A stretch of 64,000 bases of DNA from Nocardia beijingensis NBRC 16342 (GCF_001612785.1 NZ_BDBC01000017.1:186001-250000), one strand, 5' to 3'. Positions 1 to 8,799 are shown, counted from the stretch's first letter. Made by a program: numbers and translations. Notes: a model not told the origin generated them from the letters alone.

Positions 1-2181
1 TCGGCGCTCGCCGCGCTGGGGCTGCGGGACGCGCTGCTCGGCGGCGCGCCGAACGCGGAGCCGATGGACCGGCTCGTCGCGGCGATCCGCGAGCGCGAGA
101 CGCTGTTGATCCTGGACAACTGCGAACACGTGATCGAGGCCGCCGCGGCGTTCGCCCACCGATTACTCGGAGAGTGCGGGCGGCTGCGGATCCTCGCGAC
201 GAGCCGGGAACCGCTCGGCATCATGGGCGAGGCGTTGTGGCTGGTCGAGCCGTTGGCTTTACCGGCGCAGGACGCGGATCCCGGCCAGATCGAGTCCTCC
301 CCGGCTGTTCAGCTGTTGCGGGACCGGGCCGGCGCGGTGCGCAAGGATCTCGCCGCCGATGCCCCCACGCTGGCGACCATGGCGCGCGTCTGCCGGGCGC
401 TCGACGGTATCCCGCTGGCGATCGAACTGGCCGCGGCCAGACTGCGCACCATGTCCCTCGACCAGCTCGCCCACCGTCTCGACGATCGGTTCCGCCTGCT
501 CACCGGCGGCAGCCGGACCGCGATCCCGCAGCACCGGACCTTGCGCGCGGTGGTCGACTGGAGCTGGGAGCTGCTCACCGACGCCGAACGGATGGTGCTG
601 CGCAGGCTCGCGGTGTTCTCCGGCGGCGCGAGCCTGGAGGCCGCCGAGCAGGTCTGCGCGCACACCGAAGGCGACGAGAACGTGACGGTCCAGGGGTGGG
701 AGGTGCTCGAGCTGCTGACCGCGCTGACCGAGAAATCGCTGCTGCTCACCGTGGCGGACAGCGGACCGCGCTTCCGCATGCTGGACACGATCAAGCAGTA
801 CGCCCGCGACCGGCTCGCGGAGTCGGGGGAAGCGGAATCGGCGCGCCGGGCGCATCTCGCCTACTTCACCGAACTCGCCGACACCGCGGAGCCGCACCTG
901 CGCCGAGCCGAGCAGTTGCAGTGGCTGGCCACTCTCGACGTCGAGCACGACAACATCACTGTCGCGATGCGTGGCGCGCTCGCCGCCTCGGACGCGACCG
1001 GGGCGATGCGGCTCGCGGCGGCCACGGGCTGGTACTGGTGGCTCGGTGGGCACAAGGCCGAGGGCATGGAGCTGATCACCGCGGCCGCGGGCCTACCCGG
1101 CGAGGTGGACGACGAGACCAGGGCCAGGGTGTACGGACTGATCGCGCACTTCATGAGTTCCGGCCCGGGTGACGAGCGCCAGGTGGCGGAGTGGATCCGC
1201 AAGGCGTACCTGTTCAGCCGACGCGGTCCGAGCCGCTACCCGCTGCTCGCGTTCGTCACCGCGCTGGAACACATGTTGCAGGGGCCGGACGCGTTGCTGC
1301 CCGCGTTCGAACCACTCCTCACCGACGACGACCCCTGGGTGCGGGCGCTGGCCCGGCTCCAGCTGGGCAAGGCGCGGATCGCGCTCGGCCGGGCGGGGCG
1401 CGAAGCGGACGAGTATCTCGAAACGGCGCTCGCCGAGTTCACGGCCATCGGCGAACGCTGGGGTATTTCGTTCGCTCTGACGGAACTGGCGAATCGGATC
1501 GCCATGCGGGGTGAGTTCGCCGGTGCGTCCGAGCACCTCGAGCAGGCGATCGCGGTGGTGGGCGAGGTCGGCGCGATCGAAGACGTCTTCCTCATGCGGG
1601 CGCGGCAGGCCCAGCTGTACTGGCTGCTCGGCGACGCGCGGGCGAGCGCGGCCGCCATGGCCGACGCACAGCGGCACGCGGATCGGTCCGCCTGGCCGAA
1701 CGCGCTGGCCGAACTCGCCATGACCAAGGCGGAGCTGGCCCGGTGGAGCGGTGACGCCGAGCAGGCGCACCGGCAGATCGAGATCGCGACGACCATGCTC
1801 GGCAGCGATGCGGAGCAGCCCTACGTCACGGCGCTGACCCACAGCCTGCTCGGCTACCTCGCGGACGGTCTCGACGAAGCCCGTGAACAACACGCCGCCG
1901 CCTTCCGCGCGGCAGCCGACACGGAGTACGCGCCGCTGATCGCCCAGATACTCGTGGGGATCGCCGACCTGTCGCTGCGCGCGGGTCACGACGAGCAAGC
2001 CGTGCGGCTGCTCGTGGCGAGTGCCGAGGTGCGCGGCCTGTCCGACCGGTCCCAACCGGACGTGACCCGAATCGAGGAGACAGCACGACGTCGCCTCGGT
2101 GAACAACGGTTCACCGAGGCGACGAGCGAAGGAGCGCGGGCGAATTGGCGTGAACTGGTCGCCGCCGCGCTCGCTTGCTGA
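1..2181 (+). CDS. AfsR/SARP-type ATPase regulator, C-terminal part (5' end outside window)
   Basis: The reading frame is open from base 1, so the N-terminus (expected P-loop and probably a DNA-binding BTAD or LuxR domain) lies outside. The visible part starts inside an NB-ARC/STAND-type ATPase: a Walker B-like stretch LLILDNCEHV, then TSREPLG, then LDGIPLAIELAAAR, the winged-helix part HRTLRAVVDWSWELL, and about 400 residues of TPR-like helices. This layout is typical of actinobacterial SARP/AfsR-like and COG3903 regulators, which couple ATP binding to transcription. It ends 5 bases from the convergent DUF4097 gene, beyond which lies an ABC transporter operon with SARP-like promoter repeats, so local control of that operon is plausible. 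The N-terminal domain class is inferred. Confidence 0.85.
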   Translation, partial: SALAALGLRDALLGGAPNAEPMDRLVAAIRERETLLILDNCEHVIEAAAAFAHRLLGECGRLRILATSREPLGIMGEALWLVEPLALPAQDADPGQIESSPAVQLLRDRAGAVRKDLAADAPTLATMARVCRALDGIPLAIELAAARLRTMSLDQLAHRLDDRFRLLTGGSRTAIPQHRTLRAVVDWSWELLTDAERMVLRRLAVFSGGASLEAAEQVCAHTEGDENVTVQGWEVLELLTALTEKSLLLTVADSGPRFRMLDTIKQYARDRLAESGEAESARRAHLAYFTELADTAEPHLRRAEQLQWLATLDVEHDNITVAMRGALAASDATGAMRLAAATGWYWWLGGHKAEGMELITAAAGLPGEVDDETRARVYGLIAHFMSSGPGDERQVAEWIRKAYLFSRRGPSRYPLLAFVTALEHMLQGPDALLPAFEPLLTDDDPWVRALARLQLGKARIALGRAGREADEYLETALAEFTAIGERWGISFALTELANRIAMRGEFAGASEHLEQAIAVVGEVGAIEDVFLMRARQAQLYWLLGDARASAAAMADAQRHADRSAWPNALAELAMTKAELARWSGDAEQAHRQIEIATTMLGSDAEQPYVTALTHSLLGYLADGLDEAREQHAAAFRAAADTEYAPLIAQILVGIADLSLRAGHDEQAVRLLVASAEVRGLSDRSQPDVTRIEETARRRLGEQRFTEATSEGARANWRELVAAALAC

Positions 2182-2186
2182 GCGGG

Positions 2187-2831
2187 TCAGGCGGCGGTGG
2201 CGTGCCGGATGACGATGTTGCCGTAGGAGTTGCGCGCGTACACCCGCACGACGTCCTCGTCGCCGTCCGACCGGTCCACCGGTCGCAGCTGGTTGCGCAC
2301 CGTGCCGTGCAGGGCATTGGTTTCCAGCTCCACCGCGCTGCGCGGGCTGATTCCGACCTGCAACTCGCCCATGGATGTTTCCAGCCGGAGCACCCCGCGT
2401 GACGCTTCGCCGATGCGGATGTCGCCTTTGGTGGTTTTCGCGGTCACCGAGCCGCGCGGGCGCTCGACGGTGATGTCGCCCGCGGAGATCTCCAGGTCGC
2501 ACTCGCCCAGTTCACCCGCGCCCAGCAATCGGCCCACCGCGGCGGCGCCCTTCAGCCGCGAGCCGGTGGGCACCTCGATGGTCAGCTCGATCGACGGGTT
2601 GCCGCCGAACGGGGTGTAGGTCCGCCAGTCTTTCGGCGTTTTCACGGTCAGGGCGCCCGCGGTGAAGTCGACTCGGGTCTGCTCGGCGGCGCGCACGTCA
2701 CCTTTCTTGGACGCATCGGCAGGCCGGACCGCGACGACGGTGTCGGTACGGTCCGAGGCGATCACCGTGACCTGGCCGGAGAGCACCTCGATGGTGACCG
2801 CGATCGGTTCCGGGGTCTCGAACGTGGGCAT
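2187..2831 (-). CDS. DUF4097-type beta-repeat protein
   Basis: About 214 residues, opening MPTFETPEPIAV. The body is a run of short beta-strand repeats (for example LTVKTPKDW, DITVERPRGSVTAKTTKGDIRIGEA), the right-handed beta pattern of DUF4097/DUF4098 adhesin-like proteins. There is no signal peptide and no membrane helix. The ATG at 2831 is chosen because GAGGAGACAGCC precedes it; a longer frame upstream has no ribosome site. It lies 50 bases downstream of the ABC permease on the same strand and is probably the third gene of that operon. Its role is unknown; in other actinobacteria such genes often accompany ABC transporters or regulators. Confidence 0.75.
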   Translation of the reverse strand: MPTFETPEPIAVTIEVLSGQVTVIASDRTDTVVAVRPADASKKGDVRAAEQTRVDFTAGALTVKTPKDWRTYTPFGGNPSIELTIEVPTGSRLKGAAAVGRLLGAGELGECDLEISAGDITVERPRGSVTAKTTKGDIRIGEASRGVLRLETSMGELQVGISPRSAVELETNALHGTVRNQLRPVDRSDGDEDVVRVYARNSYGNIVIRHATAA

Positions 2832-2881
2832 GGCTGTCTCCTCTACGGGTGAGATATCGGGGTCGGCGGAGCGGTTCGCGA

Positions 2882-3643
2882 CTACACGCGCTTGTCGAAT
2901 GTGGCGCGCGACCACAGGTATCCGACCAGGGCGAACCCGGCGCACCAAGCGAGCGCGGCGGCCGTGTAACCGCCGGAGGGGTGGCCGAACAGAAACCCGC
3001 GCAACGCTTCGATGATCGGTGTGAAGGGTTGGTACTGCGCGAACTGCCTGATGCCGGGTCCCATCTGCTCGGCGGGCACGATCGCGCTGCTCACGAACGG
3101 CAGCATGATCAGCGGCACCACGGTCATGCCCGCGGATTCCGGCGTCTTCGCCGCCATTCCCAGCGCGACCGTGAGCCAGGCGGCCGCGAACGATGTCGCC
3201 GCCATGATGCCGATCGCGCCGAGCCAGTCGAGTGCGCTCGCCGGCGACCGGAACCCCAGCGCGAAGGCCACGCCGAGGACGGCGGCGATGGCCACCGCGT
3301 TGGTCAGTACGGTGGCCGCCACATGGCCGGTCAGCACGGCGCCACGGGAGACGCTCATGACCTTGAACCGGTTGATGACGCCCTTGGCCATGTCGGAACT
3401 CACCGACACCGCGGTGCCCGACAACCCGTAGCTGATGGCCAGCAGGATCATGCCCGGCGTCGCGTAGTCGATGTACTGTTCGCCGACATCGAACGCGTTG
3501 CCGAACACGTACACGAAGATCAGCATCATCACGACCGGCATCAGAGCCGCGTTGAACATCGTGACCGGTGTTCGGGCGATGTGCTTGAAATTGCGGCGCA
3601 GCATGATCGACGAATCGGCCAGCGGTGCGGAAATGGTGCTCAT
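2882..3643 (-). CDS. ABC-2 type permease, DrrB-like efflux subunit
   Basis: 253 residues with about six hydrophobic segments (MILLAISYGLSGTAVSVSSD, VAATVLTNAVAIAAVLGVAF, VVPLIMLPFVSSAIVPAEQM). The P-A-E-Q-M-G-P-G-I-R-Q-F-A motif near the last cytoplasmic loop and a C-terminal WCAGFALVGYLWSRATF helix are typical of DrrB/ABC2_membrane permeases exporting drugs or lipids. The ATG overlaps the TGA of the ATPase gene (ATGA), so the two are translationally coupled and should form one exporter. The substrate cannot be read from the sequence. Confidence 0.88.
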   Translation of the reverse strand: MSTISAPLADSSIMLRRNFKHIARTPVTMFNAALMPVVMMLIFVYVFGNAFDVGEQYIDYATPGMILLAISYGLSGTAVSVSSDMAKGVINRFKVMSVSRGAVLTGHVAATVLTNAVAIAAVLGVAFALGFRSPASALDWLGAIGIMAATSFAAAWLTVALGMAAKTPESAGMTVVPLIMLPFVSSAIVPAEQMGPGIRQFAQYQPFTPIIEALRGFLFGHPSGGYTAAALAWCAGFALVGYLWSRATFDKRV

Positions 3644-4584
3644 TGTGCGACAGCCTCCGTGGTGGCGTGACCGGTCAGGGCGAAGAAGACATCGTCGAGA
3701 TCAGGGGTGTGGACGGAGACCTCGTTGGCGTCCACCGAGTGTTCGGCGAGCCGATTCAGCAGCTCCCGAAGCGACTTCGTCCCGCCGTCACCCGGGACCC
3801 GCAACATCAGCGCCTCGTCGTCGCGGGTGGCGGTGGGCAGCATCCGCGCCGCCGCGTCCAGTTCGTCGACGTGGGTGAACCGCAGCCGGATGTGGCTGCC
3901 GGGCACGCGGCGCTTGAGATCGTCGGGCGTGCCTTCGCCGACGATGCGGCCCTGGTCGAGCACCGCGATCCGGTCGGCCAGCTGATCGGCTTCCTCGAGA
4001 TATTGGGTGGTGAGGAAGATAGTCACACCCTCGCTCGTCAATTCCCGGACGATCTCCCACATGGTGCGACGGCTGCGCGGATCGAGGCCGGTGGTCGGCT
4101 CGTCCAGGAAGACGATTCGCGGCTTGGTGACCAGCGTCATCGCCAGGTCCAATTTCCGGCGCATGCCCCCGGAATAAGTCGACGCCTGCTTGCGCGCCGA
4201 TTCGGTCAGATCGAATCGTTCCAGCAATTCGGCGACCACACGCTTGCCTTCCTCGGGCCGCAGATGGTGCAGATCCGCCATCAGCCGCAGGTTCTCCTCC
4301 CCCGTCAGCAGATCGTCCACCGCCGCGAATTGGCCGGTGACTCCGATCGCCGCGCGCACCGCGTCGGGCTCGGTGGCGATGTCGTGCCCGGCGACGCGCG
4401 CCGTGCCGCCGTCGATCTTCAGCAGGGTGGTCAACACGTTCACCGCCGTGGTCTTGCCCGCCCCGTTCGGGCCGAGCAGAGAGAAGATCGTGCCCGCGCC
4501 GATATCCAAATCGATGCCATCGAGGATCGTTCTGTCCCCGTATGCTTTTCGCAGCCCTGAAGCTGCAATCGCTGAACTGTTCAC
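3640..4584 (-). CDS. ABC transporter ATP-binding protein, DrrA-like
   Basis: Complete nucleotide-binding domain: Walker A GPNGAGKTT, Q-loop TGQFAAVDDLLTGEENL, signature YSGGMRRKLDLA, Walker B IVFLDEPTTGLD, and the H-loop region FLTTQYLEEAD. The C-terminal tail of about 80 residues (DELDAAARMLP through VHTPDLDDVFFALTG) is the DrrA-type extension. The start is ambiguous. The GTG at 4584 (VNSSAIAASGL) sits only four bases from a possible -10 CAGTAT, suggesting a leaderless transcript. The ATG at 4647 abuts the operator-like repeats, and the frame stays open to an ATG at 4743. It pairs with the overlapping permease and pumps an unknown hydrophobic compound. Confidence 0.88.
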   Translation of the reverse strand: MNSSAIAASGLRKAYGDRTILDGIDLDIGAGTIFSLLGPNGAGKTTAVNVLTTLLKIDGGTARVAGHDIATEPDAVRAAIGVTGQFAAVDDLLTGEENLRLMADLHHLRPEEGKRVVAELLERFDLTESARKQASTYSGGMRRKLDLAMTLVTKPRIVFLDEPTTGLDPRSRRTMWEIVRELTSEGVTIFLTTQYLEEADQLADRIAVLDQGRIVGEGTPDDLKRRVPGSHIRLRFTHVDELDAAARMLPTATRDDEALMLRVPGDGGTKSLRELLNRLAEHSVDANEVSVHTPDLDDVFFALTGHATTEAVAQ

Positions 4585-4588
4585 GGGG

Positions 4589-4646
4589 ATACTGTCGCCA
4601 ACCCGGCTGATACCGGACTGACACCGGGCTGACACGTCCGCTGACA
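4589..4646 (-). promoter_or_regulatory. SARP-like direct-repeat operator and -10 of the ABC operon
   Basis: On the minus strand four copies of TGTCAG (one is TATCAG) start at 4646, 4634, 4623 and 4612, spaced 12, 11 and 11 bases, each followed by a CG-rich arm such as CCCGG. A possible -10 (CAGTAT, 4594-4589) follows about 11 bases after the last heptamer, and the GTG of the ATPase gene follows at once. Heptamers repeated every 11 bp just upstream of the -10 are the recognised architecture of SARP binding sites. Whether the adjacent regulator binds here is inference. Confidence 0.6.
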
Positions 4647-4787
4647 TGGTGTCCGGCCTGGTCACACCGGATGCGAAGCCCTGGATGTCCAGACGGGGAC
4701 GACTCCTGAAGCCCGCGGATGCGAGCAGCCCGCTTCGACGCACCCCGGCTTCGCGGTTCCGGCGAACGATACGTCAGGCGCGTCCGT

Positions 4788-5285
4788 TCAGGCGCGCTGA
4801 CGCTCGGCCCGCTGCTGGATCAGCTCCTCGACCGCGGTGGGCAAGGTGGTTTCGAAGTCGATGAGTTCGACCCACGTCGGGGTGATGACGATCCGGACCA
4901 TGCCGTCGTAGAGCGAGCGCACCTCGGCCTCCCACTCGACTCGCTGCTCGGGGGTCATTTCGTAGCTGCCGTTCATCGTCAGGTACTCCTCCGGAATGCC
5001 GTCGACCACATCCAGCTCCGCTCGACCGCGGATGAGGAGGATCTTCGGCGGGTGCGCCTCGGTATCGATCGTCAGCGCGACCTCCGGGTTGCGCCGCAGC
5101 GCGGGCAGCTTCGGGGCGTTCTTCGTGGTGCAGACGACGATCTGAGAGCCGTTCCAGGTGAACGCGATCGGGATATTGCGGGGGGTGCCGTCCTTGGCGA
5201 CGTAGGCCATGCGGAGCAGGTCGCGAGCCAGAAGCTCCTGGCTGATCGGGAGGTCCAGAATCGCGGTGATCTCGTTCGGTCGCAT
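4788..5285 (-). CDS. Pyridoxamine 5'-phosphate oxidase-like flavin/F420 protein
   Basis: 165 residues starting MRPNEITAILDLPISQELLARD. The split-barrel pattern is clear: LRMAYVAKDGTPRNIPIAFTWNG, IVVCTTKNAPKLPALRRNPE, VALTIDTEAHPPKILLIRG, then a C-terminal VRIVITPTWVELIDFE strand. This matches the PNPOx-like family that binds FMN or F420 and reduces or shields small substrates. The ATG at 5285 has AAGGAGCG upstream; longer frames lack a ribosome site. It stands alone, about 200 bases upstream of the ABC operon on the same strand. The exact cofactor is not decidable here. Confidence 0.82.
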   Translation of the reverse strand: MRPNEITAILDLPISQELLARDLLRMAYVAKDGTPRNIPIAFTWNGSQIVVCTTKNAPKLPALRRNPEVALTIDTEAHPPKILLIRGRAELDVVDGIPEEYLTMNGSYEMTPEQRVEWEAEVRSLYDGMVRIVITPTWVELIDFETTLPTAVEELIQQRAERQRA

Positions 5286-5520
5286 GATGCTCGCTCCTTG
5301 GTCGGTGTCGTCGAGGCTCGTTCGGCTGCTCGTACCCCTGGGACGGAGCTGCCGGAGCGTTCTCGACATCCACGGCGCGAGAAAATCCAGAATCTTTCGG
5401 ACCGATCATCGCTGCGCGCCGGTGGTCGAGTCGGGAGCCAGGAGTCCGCGACGCACATGGGCGCCGCATCATCCATCGAATAATCGAAAATACGTTCGAC
5501 TCGAGGTAAGGTGCCGGAGC

Positions 5521-5757
5521 ATGCCGGACCAGGAGCCCATCCTCTTCGCTCGAACGCGGATCAACGACGTGCGCAGGCAGCTGCTGGATGCGGCCGCGTT
5601 CGGCAAGCATCTGGGACCGGAACAGTTGGAGAACATGGCGGGCAGGCTGGCCGAGGGTTTGCGCGCCTACACCGAAGCCTTCGCAGCCGAAGCAACTCCG
5701 GCGAACCCGCCCGCGGACGGCCGCGCCTGTCTCGACTATCGCGGCCGCATGCGCTGA
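5521..5757 (+). CDS. Small hypothetical protein
   Basis: 78 residues, MPDQEPILFARTRINDVRRQ onward, mainly helical and acidic, with no signal peptide or membrane segment. The middle (AAFGKHLGPEQLENMAGRLA) looks amphipathic. The start has a close GGAG only (GTGCCGGAGC before ATG). The upstream 235 bases contain no other gene. I do not recognise the family; coding potential is supported by third-position GC and a sensible composition only. Confidence 0.45.
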   Translation: MPDQEPILFARTRINDVRRQLLDAAAFGKHLGPEQLENMAGRLAEGLRAYTEAFAAEATPANPPADGRACLDYRGRMR

Positions 5758-5821
5758 AGGTCGCTGCGCCGATCGGACCGCTCGAGGGGGCGTTGTCCGG
5801 ATGCGCCTGTCCGCGATCCCG

Positions 5822-6484
5822 TTAGATCGGGCGGAACCCCGCTCCGGGGCCGCCGCGCGCGTCGACGTCTTCGATGACGGTGGTCATCTTCGTACCGAGC
5901 TGCGGCCCGAGACACGGCACCGTCACGTACGCGTTCACCATGCTGACGAGTGTCGTCCCGACCACGACCGGTCCACCGGAGTCACCGGGGACGACGCAGA
6001 TCTGCGTCCAGGTCCAGGTGCCGGGCTCCAGCACGTCTCCGTAGGTCAGTCCGCAGGTCTGACCGGTGCTGTAACCCTCCTTGCACGCGATGTCGGGGAA
6101 CTTCGCCGGGCCGCCCACCTGGGTGATCGTCGTGTTGCCGACGCGGTTCACCGGCGTCACTCTGTCCGGTTCGAACACGACGACGGCGTAATCCAGGTCG
6201 ACGTTGGTCAGGGCGACGGTGCCGACGGGACCCGCCTCACGATCGGCCGCCGCGGTGACGCTGCTGCCCTCGCCACCGCAATGAGCCGCGGTGAATCCCA
6301 CCAGCCGGCCCGCGCCATCGCGCCCGATCGTGGTGAGGGAACAGATGCCCTGCTCGTTGACGACGATGCCGGAGCCGCCGCCGAGCACGACCGGAACGGC
6401 GGCGCGCGCCGTAGCCGCGTGCGCCCCGATCAGTGTCGCGCATGCTGCGAGCGCAGCAGCTGTTCCCGCAAGTTTCTCGAACAT
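5822..6484 (-). CDS. Secreted S1 family serine protease (streptogrisin-like)
   Basis: 220 residues. An N-terminal signal peptide (MFEKLAGTAAALAACATLIG then AHAATARA) precedes a chymotrypsin fold. The catalytic triad is visible: His68 in GFTAAHCG, Asp98 in VDLDYAVV and Ser169 in PGDSGGPVVV. Several cysteines (C49, C69, C134, C144, C163 and one near the C-terminus) would form disulfides. There is no long propeptide, unlike classical streptogrisins, so it may be made with a very short pro-region. The start at 6484 gives a proper signal peptide; a longer frame to 6580 would bury it. It should be an exported endopeptidase of unknown specificity. Confidence 0.85.
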   Translation of the reverse strand: MFEKLAGTAAALAACATLIGAHAATARAAVPVVLGGGSGIVVNEQGICSLTTIGRDGAGRLVGFTAAHCGGEGSSVTAAADREAGPVGTVALTNVDLDYAVVVFEPDRVTPVNRVGNTTITQVGGPAKFPDIACKEGYSTGQTCGLTYGDVLEPGTWTWTQICVVPGDSGGPVVVGTTLVSMVNAYVTVPCLGPQLGTKMTTVIEDVDARGGPGAGFRPI

Positions 6485-6706
6485 GCCGCATCCAATCGGT
6501 CGAAGGGAAATCGTCCCCCCATGCCGCGCGAACAACTGCTGTGCACTTGAAAGGCTCGTCGACCAGGCGCCCATCACCAATAGTGCGGGACAGGGCCGGG
6601 TCGGGTGTGCCTGTTGGATGACGAAACGCCGACGGTCACGCCACGATCTGGTGAGCGGGCGCGCCGTGCGGCGTTCGTCGTATTGCCTGCGATGCTGCCC
6701 AGTGAA

Positions 6707-6952
6707 TCAGGCGAGGCAGACCGGGAAGAAGAAGATGAACGGCGGGAAGAAACAGACCGGCCAGAACCATGGCGCCCACCACAAGAAGGCGTCATTGGTC
6801 TGCAATTGCCCATACTGCGAGACGTCCACGGCCGCCGGAGGGGCAGGCACAGGGGCGCCGTCCGGGGAGGCGCTAGCCGCGCCCGAACCGAAAGCGATCA
6901 GCGGCACACAGGCTGCCGCTGATACCGCTGCGATAACCTTGGTTTTGGTCAT
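6707..6952 (-). CDS. Small secreted protein with aromatic, proline-rich tail
   Basis: 81 residues. The start MTKTKVIAAVSAAACVPLIA is a signal peptide with likely cleavage after the SASA region, and GAAGGAAGC precedes the ATG. The mature part has a short Pro/Ala/Gly segment, SQYGQLQTNDAFLWWAPW, and ends in an extreme aromatic/proline tail of W, F, P, C and V with two cysteines. No family is recognised. The tail could be a membrane-inserting segment or a cell-wall anchoring hydrophobic patch, which is speculation. Confidence 0.65.
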   Translation of the reverse strand: MTKTKVIAAVSAAACVPLIAFGSGAASASPDGAPVPAPPAAVDVSQYGQLQTNDAFLWWAPWFWPVCFFPPFIFFFPVCLA

Positions 6953-7012
6953 GATGCTTCCTTCAACTGACTGGAGGGATGCCTTCGCCCGTTTGTTGAA
7001 GACCTCCCGCAT

Positions 7013-7565
7013 ATGACCTCTCTCAGTCTTCTCTCAGGAAGCGCGCGACATCATCGTCCCCGGGGTCGGAAACACTCATCCCCTGGGCTGGAACCGGAGG
7101 TGAGCACGGGCTCTCGCGCCGGTGGCGTGCTAATGACCGGAATCTCGTCGGCGGGGCGGCTACGTCATTTCCAAAAGGACGGGGCTTGCCAGGCCCGACC
7201 GCATTCAGAACCTCAGCGCCGAGCCGAGGCGTTTCGCTGTCGGAGCGCGTACACCTGGCCTTCCACCGCTGACCGGTCGGCCAGCCGGGTCCGCCGGGGA
7301 TCCCCGTCGCCATCTCCCGTCTCGTCCGGCAAGGCTCCGAGGAGACCATCCGCCCAGCGGCCGGACAGGGGTCGAAGTCATGCGCGCGCACGCGATTTCG
7401 CCGTCTACAGGGTGTCTACAGAATCGTCGGACTTGGCCGGACGTTGCTCGCCGCCGGAGGGCAGCGGCAATTTCCCCGCACGGCGATTACGGCACAACGA
7501 TTTTCGGCGCGGACGCCCGGTCGGTCGCTTCCTATCCGACCTACTGTTACCTGATCAACGAGGGG
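7013..7565. other. Intergenic stretch, no supported gene
   Basis: About 550 bases between the small secreted protein gene and the decayed gene at 7566. Frames are open in several registers but none has a ribosome site, codon usage or recognisable protein motif that I trust. No tRNA or clear terminator was seen. Confidence 0.5.
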
Positions 7566-7888
7566 ATGTCCGGTGCAGTCAGGCAGAAAGGCTCGACCGG
7601 TGAGCGCCGCACGATCGCGATCGTCGGAGGCATACGCCCGTGCGGAGTGACGGACCGTCCATCGTGGACCGAGGACGACGGCGCACCGGCGGCCCACGAG
7701 ATCGGCGCCGAACTGGCAAGGGCCGATTACGACTCTTCGTCTATTCCAGCGCGCAGCGATTCGTCGAACGCGACGTCGTCGCCGGAATCCAGTACCGCAG
7801 GCTGCCCGGCAACACCGAGGCCTAGGTCGAAGCGGCGGTACGGGAACTCGTCGAACTGCTCGGCGACGCCGAGACCGGCGAGCAATAG
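7566..7888 (+). pseudogene. Frameshifted remnant of a SLOG/Rossmann-like protein
   Basis: An ATG with GAGGGG upstream opens MSGAVRQKGSTGERRTIAIV then GGIRP, reading on to HEIGAELARADYD. At about 7733 the sensible frame shifts, and the protein continues LFVYSSAQRFVERDVVAG in another register, then meets an in-frame TAG after LPGNTEA and continues VEAAVRELVELLGDAETGEQ to a second stop. The beta-alpha pattern (IAIVGG, ELARADYDLFVYSS) resembles nucleotide-binding SLOG or TIR-like sensor domains. One shift and one stop in about 320 bases argue for decay rather than sequencing error. The family assignment is tentative. Confidence 0.5.
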
Positions 7889-8017
7889 CATCCCACCCAC
7901 GCTCCGGCTGGGATACGTCAGCTCGGCATGCCCACCGCCGTCTCGTACCTACCCAGCCAATAGAAATGGGGGCTCTCCCACCGGACTACGATCAGCCCGA
8001 CCTTCTGAGAGGAAATC

Positions 8018-8329
8018 ATGACCAAGCCCTTCGCCGCTGCCCTCGCCGCGGCCGCCGCCGCTCTGCTCTTCCTGCCCGCGGCCCCCGCCCAAGCCGCATC
8101 CCCCTTCTGCGCCAGGGCCATCGAGCTGATCAACATCGCGATCGACACGAACGGCGGCACCCTCGACGGCGCGACGGCGGCAGAGCTGTCCGACCGACTG
8201 AGCGCCCTGGCCTATCTCACCCAAGGCGCGGAGCAGGCCGCCATCGCCGCCTACGCCGACGCCCTGGTAGACGATAACGTCACCGACCTCAACCCCTACA
8301 CCGACGAACTCAACCGCGCCTGCGCCTGA
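8018..8329 (+). CDS. Small secreted hypothetical protein
   Basis: 103 residues. A strong signal peptide (MTKPFAAALAAAAAALLFLP, cleavage near AQA-AS) is followed by a roughly 75-residue helical domain with two cysteines, one near the mature N-terminus (SPFCARAIELIN) and one at the end (NRACA), which could form a disulfide closing a helical bundle. The ribosome site GAGAGGAAATC precedes the ATG. It is a monocistronic unit. I do not recognise the family, although small exported helical proteins with terminal cysteines are common in Nocardia. Confidence 0.7.
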   Translation: MTKPFAAALAAAAAALLFLPAAPAQAASPFCARAIELINIAIDTNGGTLDGATAAELSDRLSALAYLTQGAEQAAIAAYADALVDDNVTDLNPYTDELNRACA

Positions 8330-8383
8330 GCACCCAGGCATCCCAGTGCCCGACCTCGCGCCGCTGCCCGGTGCGGGGTCGGT

Positions 8384-8799
8384 TCAGGCCCAGTAGTCGA
8401 AGAGAGCTTCGCCGAGAGTCTTCGGCTTCCAGTAATCGATATCGGCTCGGTCGATGCCGGGCCAGGCAGCGGCGTCGAACGGGCCATCGAGGTCGGCTGC
8501 GGTGAGTGCCACGAACCCTGGCTGCTCGGCCAGGACCGCCACCAGTTCGGGAATGTCGAGGAATCCCAGCGAACCGGATCCGTTCGCGCCGTCGCCGAAT
8601 TCGATCGTCCGTGGTTCCGCGACCGCGAGCACCGCCGAATCGCGGAGCATCGCCACCGCGACCCGATGGTCACCGTATGCGATGACGCTTGATGAAAGTT
8701 CGGCACCACGCCCTCGACCAGCCGGAACTCGATCACACTGCCGCCTGTACGGCGGGCGGCGTCGTAGCACACGCGGCAGAATGCGCGTAGGTCGGTCAC
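8384..8799 (-). pseudogene. Frameshifted conserved hypothetical gene
   Basis: Read on the minus strand from a GTG at 8799: VTDLRAFCRVCYDAARRTGG then SVIEFRLVEGVVPNF. Near 8695-8705 the sensible frame changes and continues SSVIAYGDHRVAVAMLRDSA, then a helical C-terminus ending GEALFDYWA. The two pieces together give one plausible 135-140-residue acidic cytoplasmic protein; neither frame alone does. One indel is enough, so this may be a recent pseudogene or an assembly error. No function recognised. Confidence 0.55.

Noticed and set aside
1093..2502. Minus-strand frame of 469 codons over the regulator gene
   Set aside because: Antisense to the ATPase/TPR protein; composition is Arg/Gly/His-rich and no domain is seen.
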